Origin: Gamarada debralockiae
Taxonomy: Eukaryota; Ascomycota; Leotiomycetes; Helotiales; Hyphodiscaceae
NCBI GenBank assembly: GCA_002803225.1
Contig: NXFV01000281.1
Location: 1 to 64,000, forward strand
Length of the DNA: 64,000 bases
Reading direction: 5' to 3'
Part shown: piece by piece, positions 33,606 to 43,120 of the stretch
How the letters are laid out: every line of letters starts with the position of its first letter
How positions within the stretch are numbered: position 1 is the first letter of the stretch
Notes under the pieces: model-generated
Seen by the model: the letters and a program-made list of their open reading frames with translations, nothing else
The model's database searches: none
Told to the model about the DNA's origin: nothing
Program-made: the position numbers and the translations under genes

Positions 33606-36600
33606 TTAACAAATAAGAGCAACCTTATAATTGGGACGTCGTGGAACCAGCTCTGCGCAACATGCCCAACAAGGATCTTCGGGTAATATAATAGGCATGA
33701 AGTCGTGCTTCTTGGATATGGCTGTCGCTGCAAGTCTTGCGAGCCAATTTTTGTGCGCTCGCACGATAATAACACCAATCGAGTGTGCTTCAATCAGCTC
33801 GTCCCAATTTTCAACACTAGTCACAAGGAGATGTGGATTTTCGGCTTTTATTGCTTCATAGCTGGCCTTCTTTCCCGAAGCAGTATGCCCATGGCTCGCT
33901 TTCTCGCATGTCTCACGACAAATTGACTGTCTGAATGTCTTCAAGATATCCACTTCGGCTACCCATGTCCCTCCATCATATACAGAGACAAGCGTCTCCA
34001 AGAGAACAACCGCTTGGTCAATAATGTGGCGTGGATTGTCCTCAGTAATCAAGGGTATGACGTAGTCGGTAAATGAGAGATGGATGGAAGTCTGTTCGAA
34101 GTGATTTTCAAGCTTCCCATCGAAAGGATTATGATTGATAGACATCCATTTCTCTGGATTCGCTGGACGGATTTTGAGTTCTGGCGGAGAGATGAGGAAA
34201 TGTATGCCTGCTCTGCCAATGTTTCCCACTACTCGACGAATTTCCGACGGTGTTGGTTGTTCGTATGGATCGCAGAGTAGTGTTCCGGCAACGTAAAGGG
34301 AGTTCCCGGAAGACATTGCAAAGACTTCTGACAGAGTGCTTGGGTCAAGATTGCATGTTCCCGATTCAAACATTGCCACGCATGCAAAGGCCTGAGCGAG
34401 TGTCAAAGTGCCTCCGAGGTTCCGGGGGTCAGACTGGGGCGGTCTTGGAATCCATTTCGCTCGAGAGAGAGGCTGGCCGACGACCAAAGTCGAGATCGTG
34501 GCATCTGGTAGCAACTTATAGATGTCTGCCATCATTGCGCATGCTTTTAGGCTTGTTATTTCGTCCTGAATGAAATAGTGTTTCGAACTAGCGAGATAAA
34601 ATGACAGCTTCCCTACATCGAAACTTCGTCGCGAGAGATAGCTCTCCAAGAAGTCTGGGCTGATGATGAAGTTTGGCATTGGCACCGGTTTTTGAATTAA
34701 GGTCAAGGTACGCGTCGGAGTGATAGAGCACAGAGCCGCAAGATCAGCATCGCCAACGTAGAACGTTTGTGATACCGCGAACTGCACTCCGTTATCGACT
34801 TCCATCTTCTTTGTTATATCGCTCAATGCATCAAAAAAATCCCATTCGGAACTGAAGATGAGTCCTTGATCAGAGTATTTATACCCAGGATCCCTGATAT
34901 AGTTCCCTACTGGAAGGCATATCTCTCCTGCTTGTTCAATCTCTAGTCTTCGCTGACCGATTCGGATCAGCTCCCGAAGCTCTGCTATTTCCAAACGCCT
35001 GGAATAAGCCGTTTGAAGATCCTGATTAATGCCAATCGTTTGGAAAGACTGTCTCTTTCGAGCAGCCTCCTCAATCTTTTCGAGTTCAAGGAGAGAGTTC
35101 AGCTTTTCAATAGCGTTTGGGATAATTTTCAAGTCTTCGCTTCTTCGAATGCAAAGACTCAGTTGTGTGTCCAATAGAGATATCCACCGGATATACCGTT
35201 CTGCGCAAGACACATTCTCCTTGGAGCTCCCATCGCGCATCCGCTTATGCTGAGGCTTTGGAAGAGGCATCGTACTGGCGTACTCTATTGGCATGTCGTT
35301 ATTGATTGATTCGGCTCCATTAATTCGGATCAGAAACTGAGGTAAATCCAATTTGAGGTACCTGGAGAGCTTTCGGAGAAACTTTACGCGCTCTCTGTCG
35401 TTCTTGAGAAGTGGCAATAACACTTCAATCGTAGAGATACCGAATAGCGGGGGAGGGATGTTGGAATGTGGCTGGAGGAAAGTCGATCTTCTTCTTCCGA
35501 GATTGATCAATTGGCGTGCATTATTTTGCTCCGACTCGTCGCAGTCAATGAGTCCACTCGCTGCGGCGGCGAGGTAACTCAGCCATTTCAGCTTATGCAT
35601 GTTGTCATGACGCTTTCCCGGGGACAGGTCCATTTCCGCTGCCAGCATCTCCACCCATCGCAACCCTTTCTCATTCGTTTTCGCAAATTCCCCCCAGCCT
35701 ACAAAGAGACACCCAAGGACGACGTAGGCGAATTGTTGATAAGTTATTCTGGAGTTGTCCTGTCCCACGGTTCGAGAGGCTTTTATAGGATCTCCGTAGT
35801 ACTGCAGACAAGCTAAAGGGAGGGACCAATATACACTCTTTGTTTCATCTCGAGCTTGTTGGAGGCCCAGGGTGAGGAAAGCGGTCGAGTCAAAGATTGG
35901 ATCCTTCTGCTTCACCTCAGCGCACGATGCTCCGTAAAGTCTCATATCAGGGTATAGATGCCACGATGAAATGCCGAGTAGCGCAGCTCCGTCTTGTACC
36001 CTTTGTGGAATGCCCCTGACAAGATTGTTCATAGCTTCCAAAGCAGCTGTCCAGGCCTTCATAACACTGGTATATAAGTCATGCTCGTTGTTGACGGGGA
36101 CACTGGCATTGTTTAATATAAGCATCGTCTGCGTGTGTTGCAATGCTTTGGCTTTATCGGCACTCTGCAGCCATGCCCGAGCACTCGCGTCCCAGTTTGC
36201 AAGCTCATCTCGTTTAATGTCTTGCTGAGCGGCCGAGAGCGCGCCTTGATATTCGTGGGAGTAGAGAACATTAACTTCCTTCCCTCGGATATACTCTTTC
36301 TGTTTTTGAACAATCTCGACCCAAATCGAAATTGCCTCCGGACCGGTGAATATTCTAGCCAGCATGCAACCTAGAAGGTGGGCAGCTATAGCGGCACTTC
36401 CTGAGGTTGCAGCTGCCCAGATACTAGCTGTATCTGCGCCAATGTGATTCGCAAATATGCCATCCCTATCAGAGCCTTCTCGCGGGTCGACACCGGGCGT
36501 TGCTATTATTTCTGACACTCTCTTTCCATAAGCCCTGAAGAGATCGCCTGTCGGAGGCAATATTCCTTCGAACAACGCTCCCAATCTTCGGGCCGTTCTG

Positions 36601-36851
36601 TGTAGAAGACCTTCCTCAGCATCCTCTTTTCTCTTACGTGAGATCGCTGCTCCTAATGCATTGAACTCTATGGGAGCCTCAAGTTTGAGGAGCGTGAAAT
36701 CAGCGTTTACCGACACTAGAGATGCTGAATTCTCGTTTTGCACAGTTGCCACTGCTCCAGTCACTCTCCCAAAAGAGACTGGGCCGCTCATTTTCTTCAA
36801 CCTCGTGGGATTGTTCAGCAGACAAGGCTTCTTCTTAGTAGAGAATGCCAA
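33606..36851 (-). CDS. Uncharacterised fungal protein, 1081 residues
   Basis: One uninterrupted frame of 1081 residues; a second ATG 20 codons in (MSGPVSFGRV) may be the real start, because the first 20 residues are basic and unlike the rest. The product is globular throughout, with no clear low-complexity region. The N-terminal third is helical, with NHIGADTASIWAAATSGSAA and LLGCMLARIFTGPEAISIW as hydrophobic stretches; further on come WLSYLAAAASGLIDCD, a Cys-containing DTQLSLCIRR region and a C-terminal half with several beta-like segments, ending PEDPCWACCAELVPRRP. I have an impression of similar long proteins in several ascomycetes but know no function. There are no enzyme motifs I can name. 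Being intact over 3.2 kb while its neighbours decay argues for selection. It converges on the ABCD gene. Confidence 0.8.
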   Translation of the reverse strand: MAFSTKKKPCLLNNPTRLKKMSGPVSFGRVTGAVATVQNENSASLVSVNADFTLLKLEAPIEFNALGAAISRKRKEDAEEGLLHRTARRLGALFEGILPPTGDLFRAYGKRVSEIIATPGVDPREGSDRDGIFANHIGADTASIWAAATSGSAAIAAHLLGCMLARIFTGPEAISIWVEIVQKQKEYIRGKEVNVLYSHEYQGALSAAQQDIKRDELANWDASARAWLQSADKAKALQHTQTMLILNNASVPVNNEHDLYTSVMKAWTAALEAMNNLVRGIPQRVQDGAALLGISSWHLYPDMRLYGASCAEVKQKDPIFDSTAFLTLGLQQARDETKSVYWSLPLACLQYYGDPIKASRTVGQDNSRITYQQFAYVVLGCLFVGWGEFAKTNEKGLRWVEMLAAEMDLSPGKRHDNMHKLKWLSYLAAAASGLIDCDESEQNNARQLINLGRRRSTFLQPHSNIPPPLFGISTIEVLLPLLKNDRERVKFLRKLSRYLKLDLPQFLIRINGAESINNDMPIEYASTMPLPKPQHKRMRDGSSKENVSCAERYIRWISLLDTQLSLCIRRSEDLKIIPNAIEKLNSLLELEKIEEAARKRQSFQTIGINQDLQTAYSRRLEIAELRELIRIGQRRLEIEQAGEICLPVGNYIRDPGYKYSDQGLIFSSEWDFFDALSDITKKMEVDNGVQFAVSQTFYVGDADLAALCSITPTRTLTLIQKPVPMPNFIISPDFLESYLSRRSFDVGKLSFYLASSKHYFIQDEITSLKACAMMADIYKLLPDATISTLVVGQPLSRAKWIPRPPQSDPRNLGGTLTLAQAFACVAMFESGTCNLDPSTLSEVFAMSSGNSLYVAGTLLCDPYEQPTPSEIRRVVGNIGRAGIHFLISPPELKIRPANPEKWMSINHNPFDGKLENHFEQTSIHLSFTDYVIPLITEDNPRHIIDQAVVLLETLVSVYDGGTWVAEVDILKTFRQSICRETCEKASHGHTASGKKASYEAIKAENPHLLVTSVENWDELIEAHSIGVIIVRAHKNWLARLAATAISKKHDFMPIILPEDPCWACCAELVPRRPNYKVALIC

Positions 36852-37440
36852 ATAAATTCCTGTCGTTCAAAATCGCCTAGGATATCGGACAATCACTTGT
36901 AAATTTATTAGAAGTCTGGAGATGGAGATGGAGAGAGATGTGTTGTCAAGAAAAGGTCTTTCGGCAAAAGACTGGCAATGAAGTATGGCTCTGTCCATTC
37001 GCACCCGAAAGAACGCCTCACCGAATTGTTACACAACGGACAGTTCCGTCCAATAAACGCCGCTCAATGCAAATAAACCGAGGCCTTACTTTACCACCAA
37101 GTCTGCCTTGGCTGTCCATAAAAATATACACAGGTTCCCGCCCCGGGAGAGTTTGGGTACTCGTCCAGAAAGTCACCCATCTTCCTCCCATTACTCCACA
37201 GAGCACGGACACGGTTATTGAAATTTTACTCTACTCCATCCTGTTCATGGTGTTAAGAGAGCTGGTTTAATTTCTCTGTCCATAATACCGTTAATCGTAA
37301 GAGGCCTCGAATTCAAAGGTGGTGAAGTTTGGAGGGGTCTCGTTTACTACCGAGTGAGGAGGGGCGGTCGGTTTATTACGTAACCTGTTCCATTCTCCCA
37401 TCTCGTGCCTCTAATATGTAAGTAGGTGCATATATCAATA
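36852..37440. other. Intergenic upstream of the 1081-residue gene
   Basis: No gene supported. The + frame at 36938-37270 has no recognisable motif. The sequence contains the promoter of the - strand 1081-residue gene. Confidence 0.3.
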
Positions 37441-37700
37441 CAGCAAGCTCAGCATTTATCCACATCTTCATTAGTCAACTCTCCATTCTTCAAAACTCCA
37501 ACCTCACATTTCACACGTCCATCAAAGAACTGTCTATGGCAGAAAAGACTCGAAATTCCTCGACGAAAATTGCACTCCATTCCCCAGCATAGGTAACATG
37601 AATGAACTCACCACCAGTAGCGCTTGAGCAAGGATTCAATATCCATAACTTTTTTCTTCCTGGGTTATCGCCACGCGAAGTGCCCTGTGACATTTCCATG
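37441..37700 (-). pseudogene. Short coding remnant similar to the tail of the monooxygenase pseudogene
   Basis: The - strand reads a protein-like segment (GEFIHVTYAGEWSAIFVEEF, then a frame change and VGVLKNGELTNEDVD followed by a stop at about 37453). Its last 60 bases resemble the last 60 coding bases of the monooxygenase pseudogene at 46486-46560, whose end reads VVQNGELSNGNVH. It has no start and no family motif. A fragment of a duplicated or chimeric gene is the simplest reading. Confidence 0.35.
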
Positions 37701-38044
37701 ATGTCTCTGATATCGTCGATTTTAGTGAGAATTCTAGGTGCACTAGCAAAACCTCAAGGACATACAGCAAAGCCCATTATGAAGATTATGGGATCCACGG
37801 ATTATACCTCCATGGGGTGTAAATATTCATCGTTTGCATATCCTCGAGCTTTCCCCTATCACCAGGGTCGCCGTGTATTTTAAGCTGATGAAGGCGGTGA
37901 AGATGATTCTGATATACCATGGCATTATCGCCCGCTATCGCTTTCTTCACCGTTTTCTTCCTGTTATTTTACTGTTATCAAGCTTATCTACTGTAGTTGA
38001 CGTGAAAACACTTTTATAGAAACAGTAAACCACACTTTTCTTTA

Positions 38045-38190
38045 TAATCTTACTTTTTGTAGTTAACATTAATGCCGTCCTTTGCGAGCAGTACCTCGAC
38101 AACGGCCTCGTGCCCGTTCTTAGCAGCTCACGATAGCGGTGTCCAGCCACAGCTATCCTTCGAGTTAACATCAATGCCGTCCTTTGCGTA
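38045..38190 (-). pseudogene. Ankyrin-repeat remnant
   Basis: The - strand encodes about one and a half ankyrin repeats: KDGIDVNSKDSCGWTPLS, an in-frame stop, AAKNGHEAVVEVLLAKDG and INVNYK before the next stop. The words GWTPLS, AAKNGHEAVVEVLL and DVN are classical ankyrin consensus. Only about 45 residues survive between unrelated AT-rich sequences, so this is a broken piece of a larger gene. In many ascomycetes such repeats with KDGIDVNSKD wording form the C-terminus of NACHT/HET-type receptor proteins; that origin is inference. Confidence 0.65.
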
Positions 38191-38978
38191 GTATATGTTG
38201 TTATGAACAAGGTTGATACAACATCACCTTATTAAAAGGGAATAAGTTTTGAATACACCCCTGCTGACACCAAAAGTAACCCTAAAACGGGCTTGGACTT
38301 TTTATTCTTTTTCTCCAACCCATCTCCCTGCGGGGCTGGTGCTGGTCAGCTTGGAAAACGCATCTTGGCTGTCATGCGTAATAATGCTGCCACTGACTCG
38401 TGTTCCTCTGCTTAGAATTGGCGTCGTATTTGCTAATCCTGTTAAAGAGTCCATGGTTATAATTCCAAGTCTCCAGGTGCACGGAATATTGAAGAATTTT
38501 ATAACTTGGTCAATTCTTTTGAACTTGGATATAGCAAAGACGTGACAAATCTTGAGAAGGTCGCTTAAATCGCAGTCTTTTGACCATAGGCTGTTAAACT
38601 TTCCTAGCGTTTTTATAAGGTTAATCCACGGCTCTTATGCGCACAGCCGTGTTTTAGTAATCTCCTTACGTTTCAATAGCTTCCCATCCCTCATTAAGTT
38701 TTTCCCCTGCGTTTCAAATGTGGGGTAACTAACCAACTCCATGACTCGTCCTACAGTGAACAGAGTTCGATGGCTTACCCCACACGGGATTGGAGAGATT
38801 TACTTTCCAAATACAGTAGCTCCACTTAGAAAATGCCGATTCTTAGGACAAAGCGCGTGGGGAATATAGTTGAATCGACTGAACTTTATTTTCTCTTTTT
38901 AATAACGTTAGTCTCGCCGCTGCATACTCACGCTCAACGCAGCACTTTTCTCTCATCTCTTCTGTCCAAAACCGCCCG
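38191..38978. other. Promoter region of the GPCR gene
   Basis: No gene supported. Moderately AT-rich; a TTATTTTCTCTTTTTAATAACG segment lies about 90 bp before the GPCR start codon and may be its core promoter. Confidence 0.3.
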
Positions 38979-40311
38979 ATGGCCCAAACTAAGTTAACTG
39001 CCTCTCAGATACATATCCTCGCCATCGTCGAGAAATCCAGCGCCGTCCTTTCCTTAATAGGAACTACATTAATTATAATCACCTTCTTGAGCGTGAAAGC
39101 TTTCCGAAGGCCATCAACCACACTCATATTCTACGCATCTTTCAGCAATGTCCTCTCCAATATTGCCCATCTTATCGGTGTAGCGGGAATCACAGCTGGG
39201 CAGAATAGTGCTCTCTGTCAAGTTCAAGGCTTTCTTCAGCAGATGTGGGTATTCTAACCTTGTAATCGGATTGTAAGGAGCTAATGCAATAAGTAGGTTC
39301 GAGCCTGCAGATGTGCTTTGTTCCTTGGGCATGGCTATCAATGTCTACCTCGCAATATTTCATCAATACGACACTACAACATTAATGCAATGGACTGGGA
39401 GATATTTAATCCTCTGCTACGGCCTACCTTTTGTTCCAGCCTTCGTTTTACTATTCATTAGGTCCGAAGATCGTGGACGAGTCTATGGAAATGCTACTGT
39501 AAGCTGTTCATCATTATTTCTTAGTAATGTAGTGCTGAAAAGGTCTCCATAGCTTTGGTGCTGGATCTCGACCGGCTGGGAACCCCTACGAATTGCCCTG
39601 TTTTATGCCCCGATTTGGATATTTATGCTGAGCACGATTGTTATATACATACTGGTTGGCAAGGGTGTCTTCAAGAAACGTAAGGCGATCAGAAGTATGT
39701 CTTCAAGTGGGGGTCATCTCAACACACACAACGGCAAGCCCTTTACTGGAATGAAAACAACTGAGGTTCAGATTTGCAGCAGCAATCGTGAACGCGGAGG
39801 ATCCTATAATGGTTCGGCACGCAGCGATCTTCCACCTCCCAGTACAGCTGCAAGGAGAGACCAGTATTCGGTCACGATATCCAGTTTGCCACCTGATGAA
39901 GAACGGCAGACTAGAACATCACCACCACCTGTTCGAGCCACCACTCACAGCTTCGGTCCAGCGGGGTTAGATAACATCACATGGGCGTATACAAAATGCG
40001 CTGCGCTCTTCGCTGCCTCATTGCTTATCACATGGGTACCTTCCAGCGCGAATCGTGTATATAGTTTGGTGTTAGGGAGAGTCAGCTACCCTTTGAATAT
40101 CTTGTCGGCACTCGTAATCCCTCTCCAAGGCTTTTGGAATGCCATTATTTATTTCACAACGTCAAGAGCAGCTTGCAAGGAAGTCTGGGATTCGAGACCT
40201 AGCTTGGTTTCGAACAACTCGAATATTCAGTTGGACACTATTGGTAGCAGGAAACAGGGAACAGGAAGTACGGTAGAACTGTGTACAAAAACGCCCAGTT
40301 CTACAGATTAA
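38979..40311 (+). CDS. cAMP-receptor-like (CRL type) G-protein-coupled receptor
   Basis: Exons 38979-39244, 39297-39498 and 39553-40311; introns 52 and 54 bp; 408 residues. Hydrophobic helices at about 12-35 (AIVEKSSAVLSLIGTTLIIITFLS), 43-65, 78-105 (LCQVQGFLQQMFEPADVLCSL across the splice), 112-135 and 160-185 (WISTGWEPLRIALFYAPIWIFML), then a long Ser/Pro-rich cytoplasmic loop (about 205-300), and two more helices (ALFAASLLITWVPSSANRVY; LNILSALVIPLQGFWNAIIY). The RRPSTTLIFYASFSN loop, the Cys pair and the LQGFWNAIIYF ending fit the Dictyostelium-cAR/fungal CRL-like class. It would signal through heterotrimeric G proteins at the plasma membrane; ligand unknown. A long third loop is common in this group. 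No lesions. Confidence 0.87.
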
Positions 40312-41152
40312 TTGACGGATTGATTTATACCTTGTTGGCTTGAGTATTTTCCTTCTCGATTAGGGGACATCGATTCCGAATATAAGAAACGTTGCCAAGG
40401 ACAGGCAGTCTAGGTAACGGAAAAAGGAGTTTTGGATACCTGCTTTGTTGGGACTGGAGAGTTGATGAAAAGAACGGGCAGCTATTTCCTATGTGGCAGC
40501 AAAACGGATAACAGCAGAGGGGAATTCAGATGATTAACCTACTGGGAGAAGACCAGGGCTATGGACAGTCTCAACAGCAGCACGAGCAGGACGCGCCCGG
40601 GCCCAACATCCAGGGGACAATGGGAGAATCGAGCTGCTGGAGCTCGAGGTGAGGCAGTGGAGAGCGCACGCCTAGGGTGTGTGCGGATGGGTGAGCACCG
40701 GGAGGTGAGGTGAGAGTGAGCAAGGTTGAGAGTGGTCACATGCAGTTACATTAACGAGCACACGAAACAAAAGTAGGATTCGTGTTAAACAATAACACCA
40801 TTGCCCTCATTGTCCGAGCTACTCCAGACGCTCCTTCGAGTCATCACCCCTCATCACGAACTCCGAAATCTTCAAATTGACCTTCACACGCGCTAAGGGC
40901 GCGATGCGTACGTGCCGTGAAAAAAGCCCCCTCTTCCAAACGCGAGCTCCTGCGAGCGTGGCCGTTGTGTTTACATATGTATCAATTGGTTAACTTGTGA
41001 TTGAGAAATAAGCCTATCAATTGCGACAACGTCTCCCATTCTCGACTGGAAGTGCCGCATTTCTTGGGACATGAATCGTTCCGAAATGAAAGCGATTCAA
41101 AAGCAGGATTCAGATTCTGATATCGAGCAGTGACGTCAAAATCTGAGATTCG
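40312..41152. other. Intergenic, no supported gene
   Basis: Short frames only. A GC-rich stretch near 40580-40720 creates shadow frames on both strands. It holds the 3' end of the GPCR transcript. Confidence 0.35.
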
Positions 41153-42800
41153 TTAGCTTTTGATGCTCGGAAAGTTTGTGCTCTCTCCGTTTCTTACCTC
41201 GATGAATCGGACTCCCACGAGGATCCCATTTTCGTCAAAGAACTCCTTCTCATCCCCGAAGCTGTTATCAGTCTTGTCTAGACATACCAGACAAGCAACA
41301 CCTGTGTCCGCGTACTTGCGACCCATTTTCGGTGGTAGCTGGTCTTGGACAATCTTCACCAACGCTCTCTTCGTCTCGAAAGCTTTCTTTCTACGATCCC
41401 TGATCGAGGAATCAGCTGCAACTGAAAGCTCTGGAATCGGTTTGGGCATTGTTTCTCCTGGGCTCGAACATGCGAGCGAGCGGCCAACGCCAGTCTCTAG
41501 CAGGCAGACTCCGAGAGAATAAATGTCATGGTGCATGGAATAATCTTCTTCGGGCTGCGCACCTTGACGGGTGGGATGTCGGTACAGATTCTTCCCCCAC
41601 TCATCATCATCACCTTGATGTTGCGTCTTCCCTTCCGCAAGGCGGAACCTTTCGAAGCCCGTGAGGAAGGCCCAAGGCAAGAGCGTTTCTTGGTCCCGGA
41701 GAATGAGTATGGTCTCGGGACGAATGTTTTTGTGCACAAAGCCTCCGGAATGGACGAACATGATTGCTTTTGCAAGTTGCTTTGCAAGAGAGAAGCGATC
41801 ATCAAGTGGATAGGACTCAGCAGGCGATAGGACCAGGGTGCGAAGGTACTGGGGATCCGACAGGGTTGATGGAATGGCGAAGACAACCCGGTTTGCAGCT
41901 TCACTTTCCATGATATCTCTGCAAGGCAAAATTCCGAAATCGAACGGTTCTATCTTTCGAAGGACTTTGACTAGTTTGCACATATCTGGAAATGTCGATA
42001 CACTGCTGGGATGGTCGATCAATATTCAATACTGTCTTCACGGCCCTTCCAGATCCCTGATGGCCCTTCTGTTAGTTCTCTTTGTTCCTCACCAAAGAAG
42101 GTTGTTGGTAAGAGAATAGCGGTTTTTTGATTTCCCGGTCGTTGACCTTCGAGTTGATTGCGTCTCTGAGGACTTTCAGAGTGGACAACGCAGGCTCTCC
42201 TATGCGAACTGGGTCGAGCTCTTGATCAAGCTGTTTGCTCGAAAGACGAACGATAAGGTACCAAGCGACATCAAAAACCTCGCTCCATTCCTTTAAGTCC
42301 ACTAAAGCAGATTTCAAGCTACTCTTGACCCATACCGCATACTTCAATCGCCGAGCCTCGCCTTCTTCGACAAGATACTGCGTACTGTGGCTTCGTCATC
42401 TGGCTTGCCAATGAGACCGTCAATCAAAGAGATCGCCACCTGAGCTTTCCTTGTAGGACTAGCAAGACGCTATTTTGGTGAATCTGGTGGTCGTCGTCAA
42501 GGCTGGGCCATATATTTCGGAGGAGTTCAAGCTGCCGTTGGATCTTCAGCCAGCGAGTTTCGATTAGTAAGACAAATTCGGTGATTTCTTGATCTGCATG
42601 CTTGTAAGATTTGCATGTTTTCACCAAAACATTCCCATATCTGCGCGAGTCAATACGATTCAAAGACGTTGGGGTCTGGTTTGGTCCACCTTATGCATAT
42701 GTCAGCCAAGCTGATGGCCGATACAGCTGGTCCATTCCTCAACGTCGTCTCGAAAAGCGACCGAGAGCTCCAAACGTATTTGTTCACCGTGCGTTACCAC
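41153..42800 (-). pseudogene. HeLo-type domain/pseudokinase gene with several one-base contractions
   Basis: The - strand encodes a familiar fungal architecture: an N-terminal helical domain (AISLADICIR, 49-bp intron 42689-42641 with GTGGAC donor, then YGNVLVKTCKSYKHADQEITE, LLIETRWLKIQRQLELLRNIW) followed by a kinase-like domain (FSLAKQLAKAIMFVH, FVHKNIRPETILI, LTGFERFRL, DYSMHHDIYSLGVCLLE). The catalytic loop has HKN in place of HRD and no DFG, so it is a pseudokinase, as is normal for this family. The frame must change near 42440, 42375, 42130 and 42030; each is mended by one extra base in a short homopolymer or doublet. The last 280 residues (to 41153) are open. No start codon is visible upstream of the first exon (to about 42800), so the 5' end is unresolved. 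Related proteins carry HeLo/prion-like domains and act in incompatibility; role here inferred. Confidence 0.7.
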
Positions 42801-43120
42801 ACATGGATGGAAGTGCAGAGGAGCTCAGTTAGCAGCCAGGTTTGAAAAGATGAGGCTGCAACATCCTGGTGCCATACTGTAACCCCTGCCACTTGCTGTA
42901 AGTGGTCACTGAAGCGAGTGTCACCGAGGCTGAGAGATTCCAGATGCAACATCGAAAAGCAACCAAACTTGGACAACTAATCTACAGAAAACTATCGTTG
43001 TTTATCTGGACAATTTTGAAGACCCAGAAGCAATTTCCCGTGAGTTTGCGGAAGCACTTATTAGAATCGCACTGCTGACAAATCACCTAGCACTGGGCTA
43101 TGACATGATATGTCGAATCC

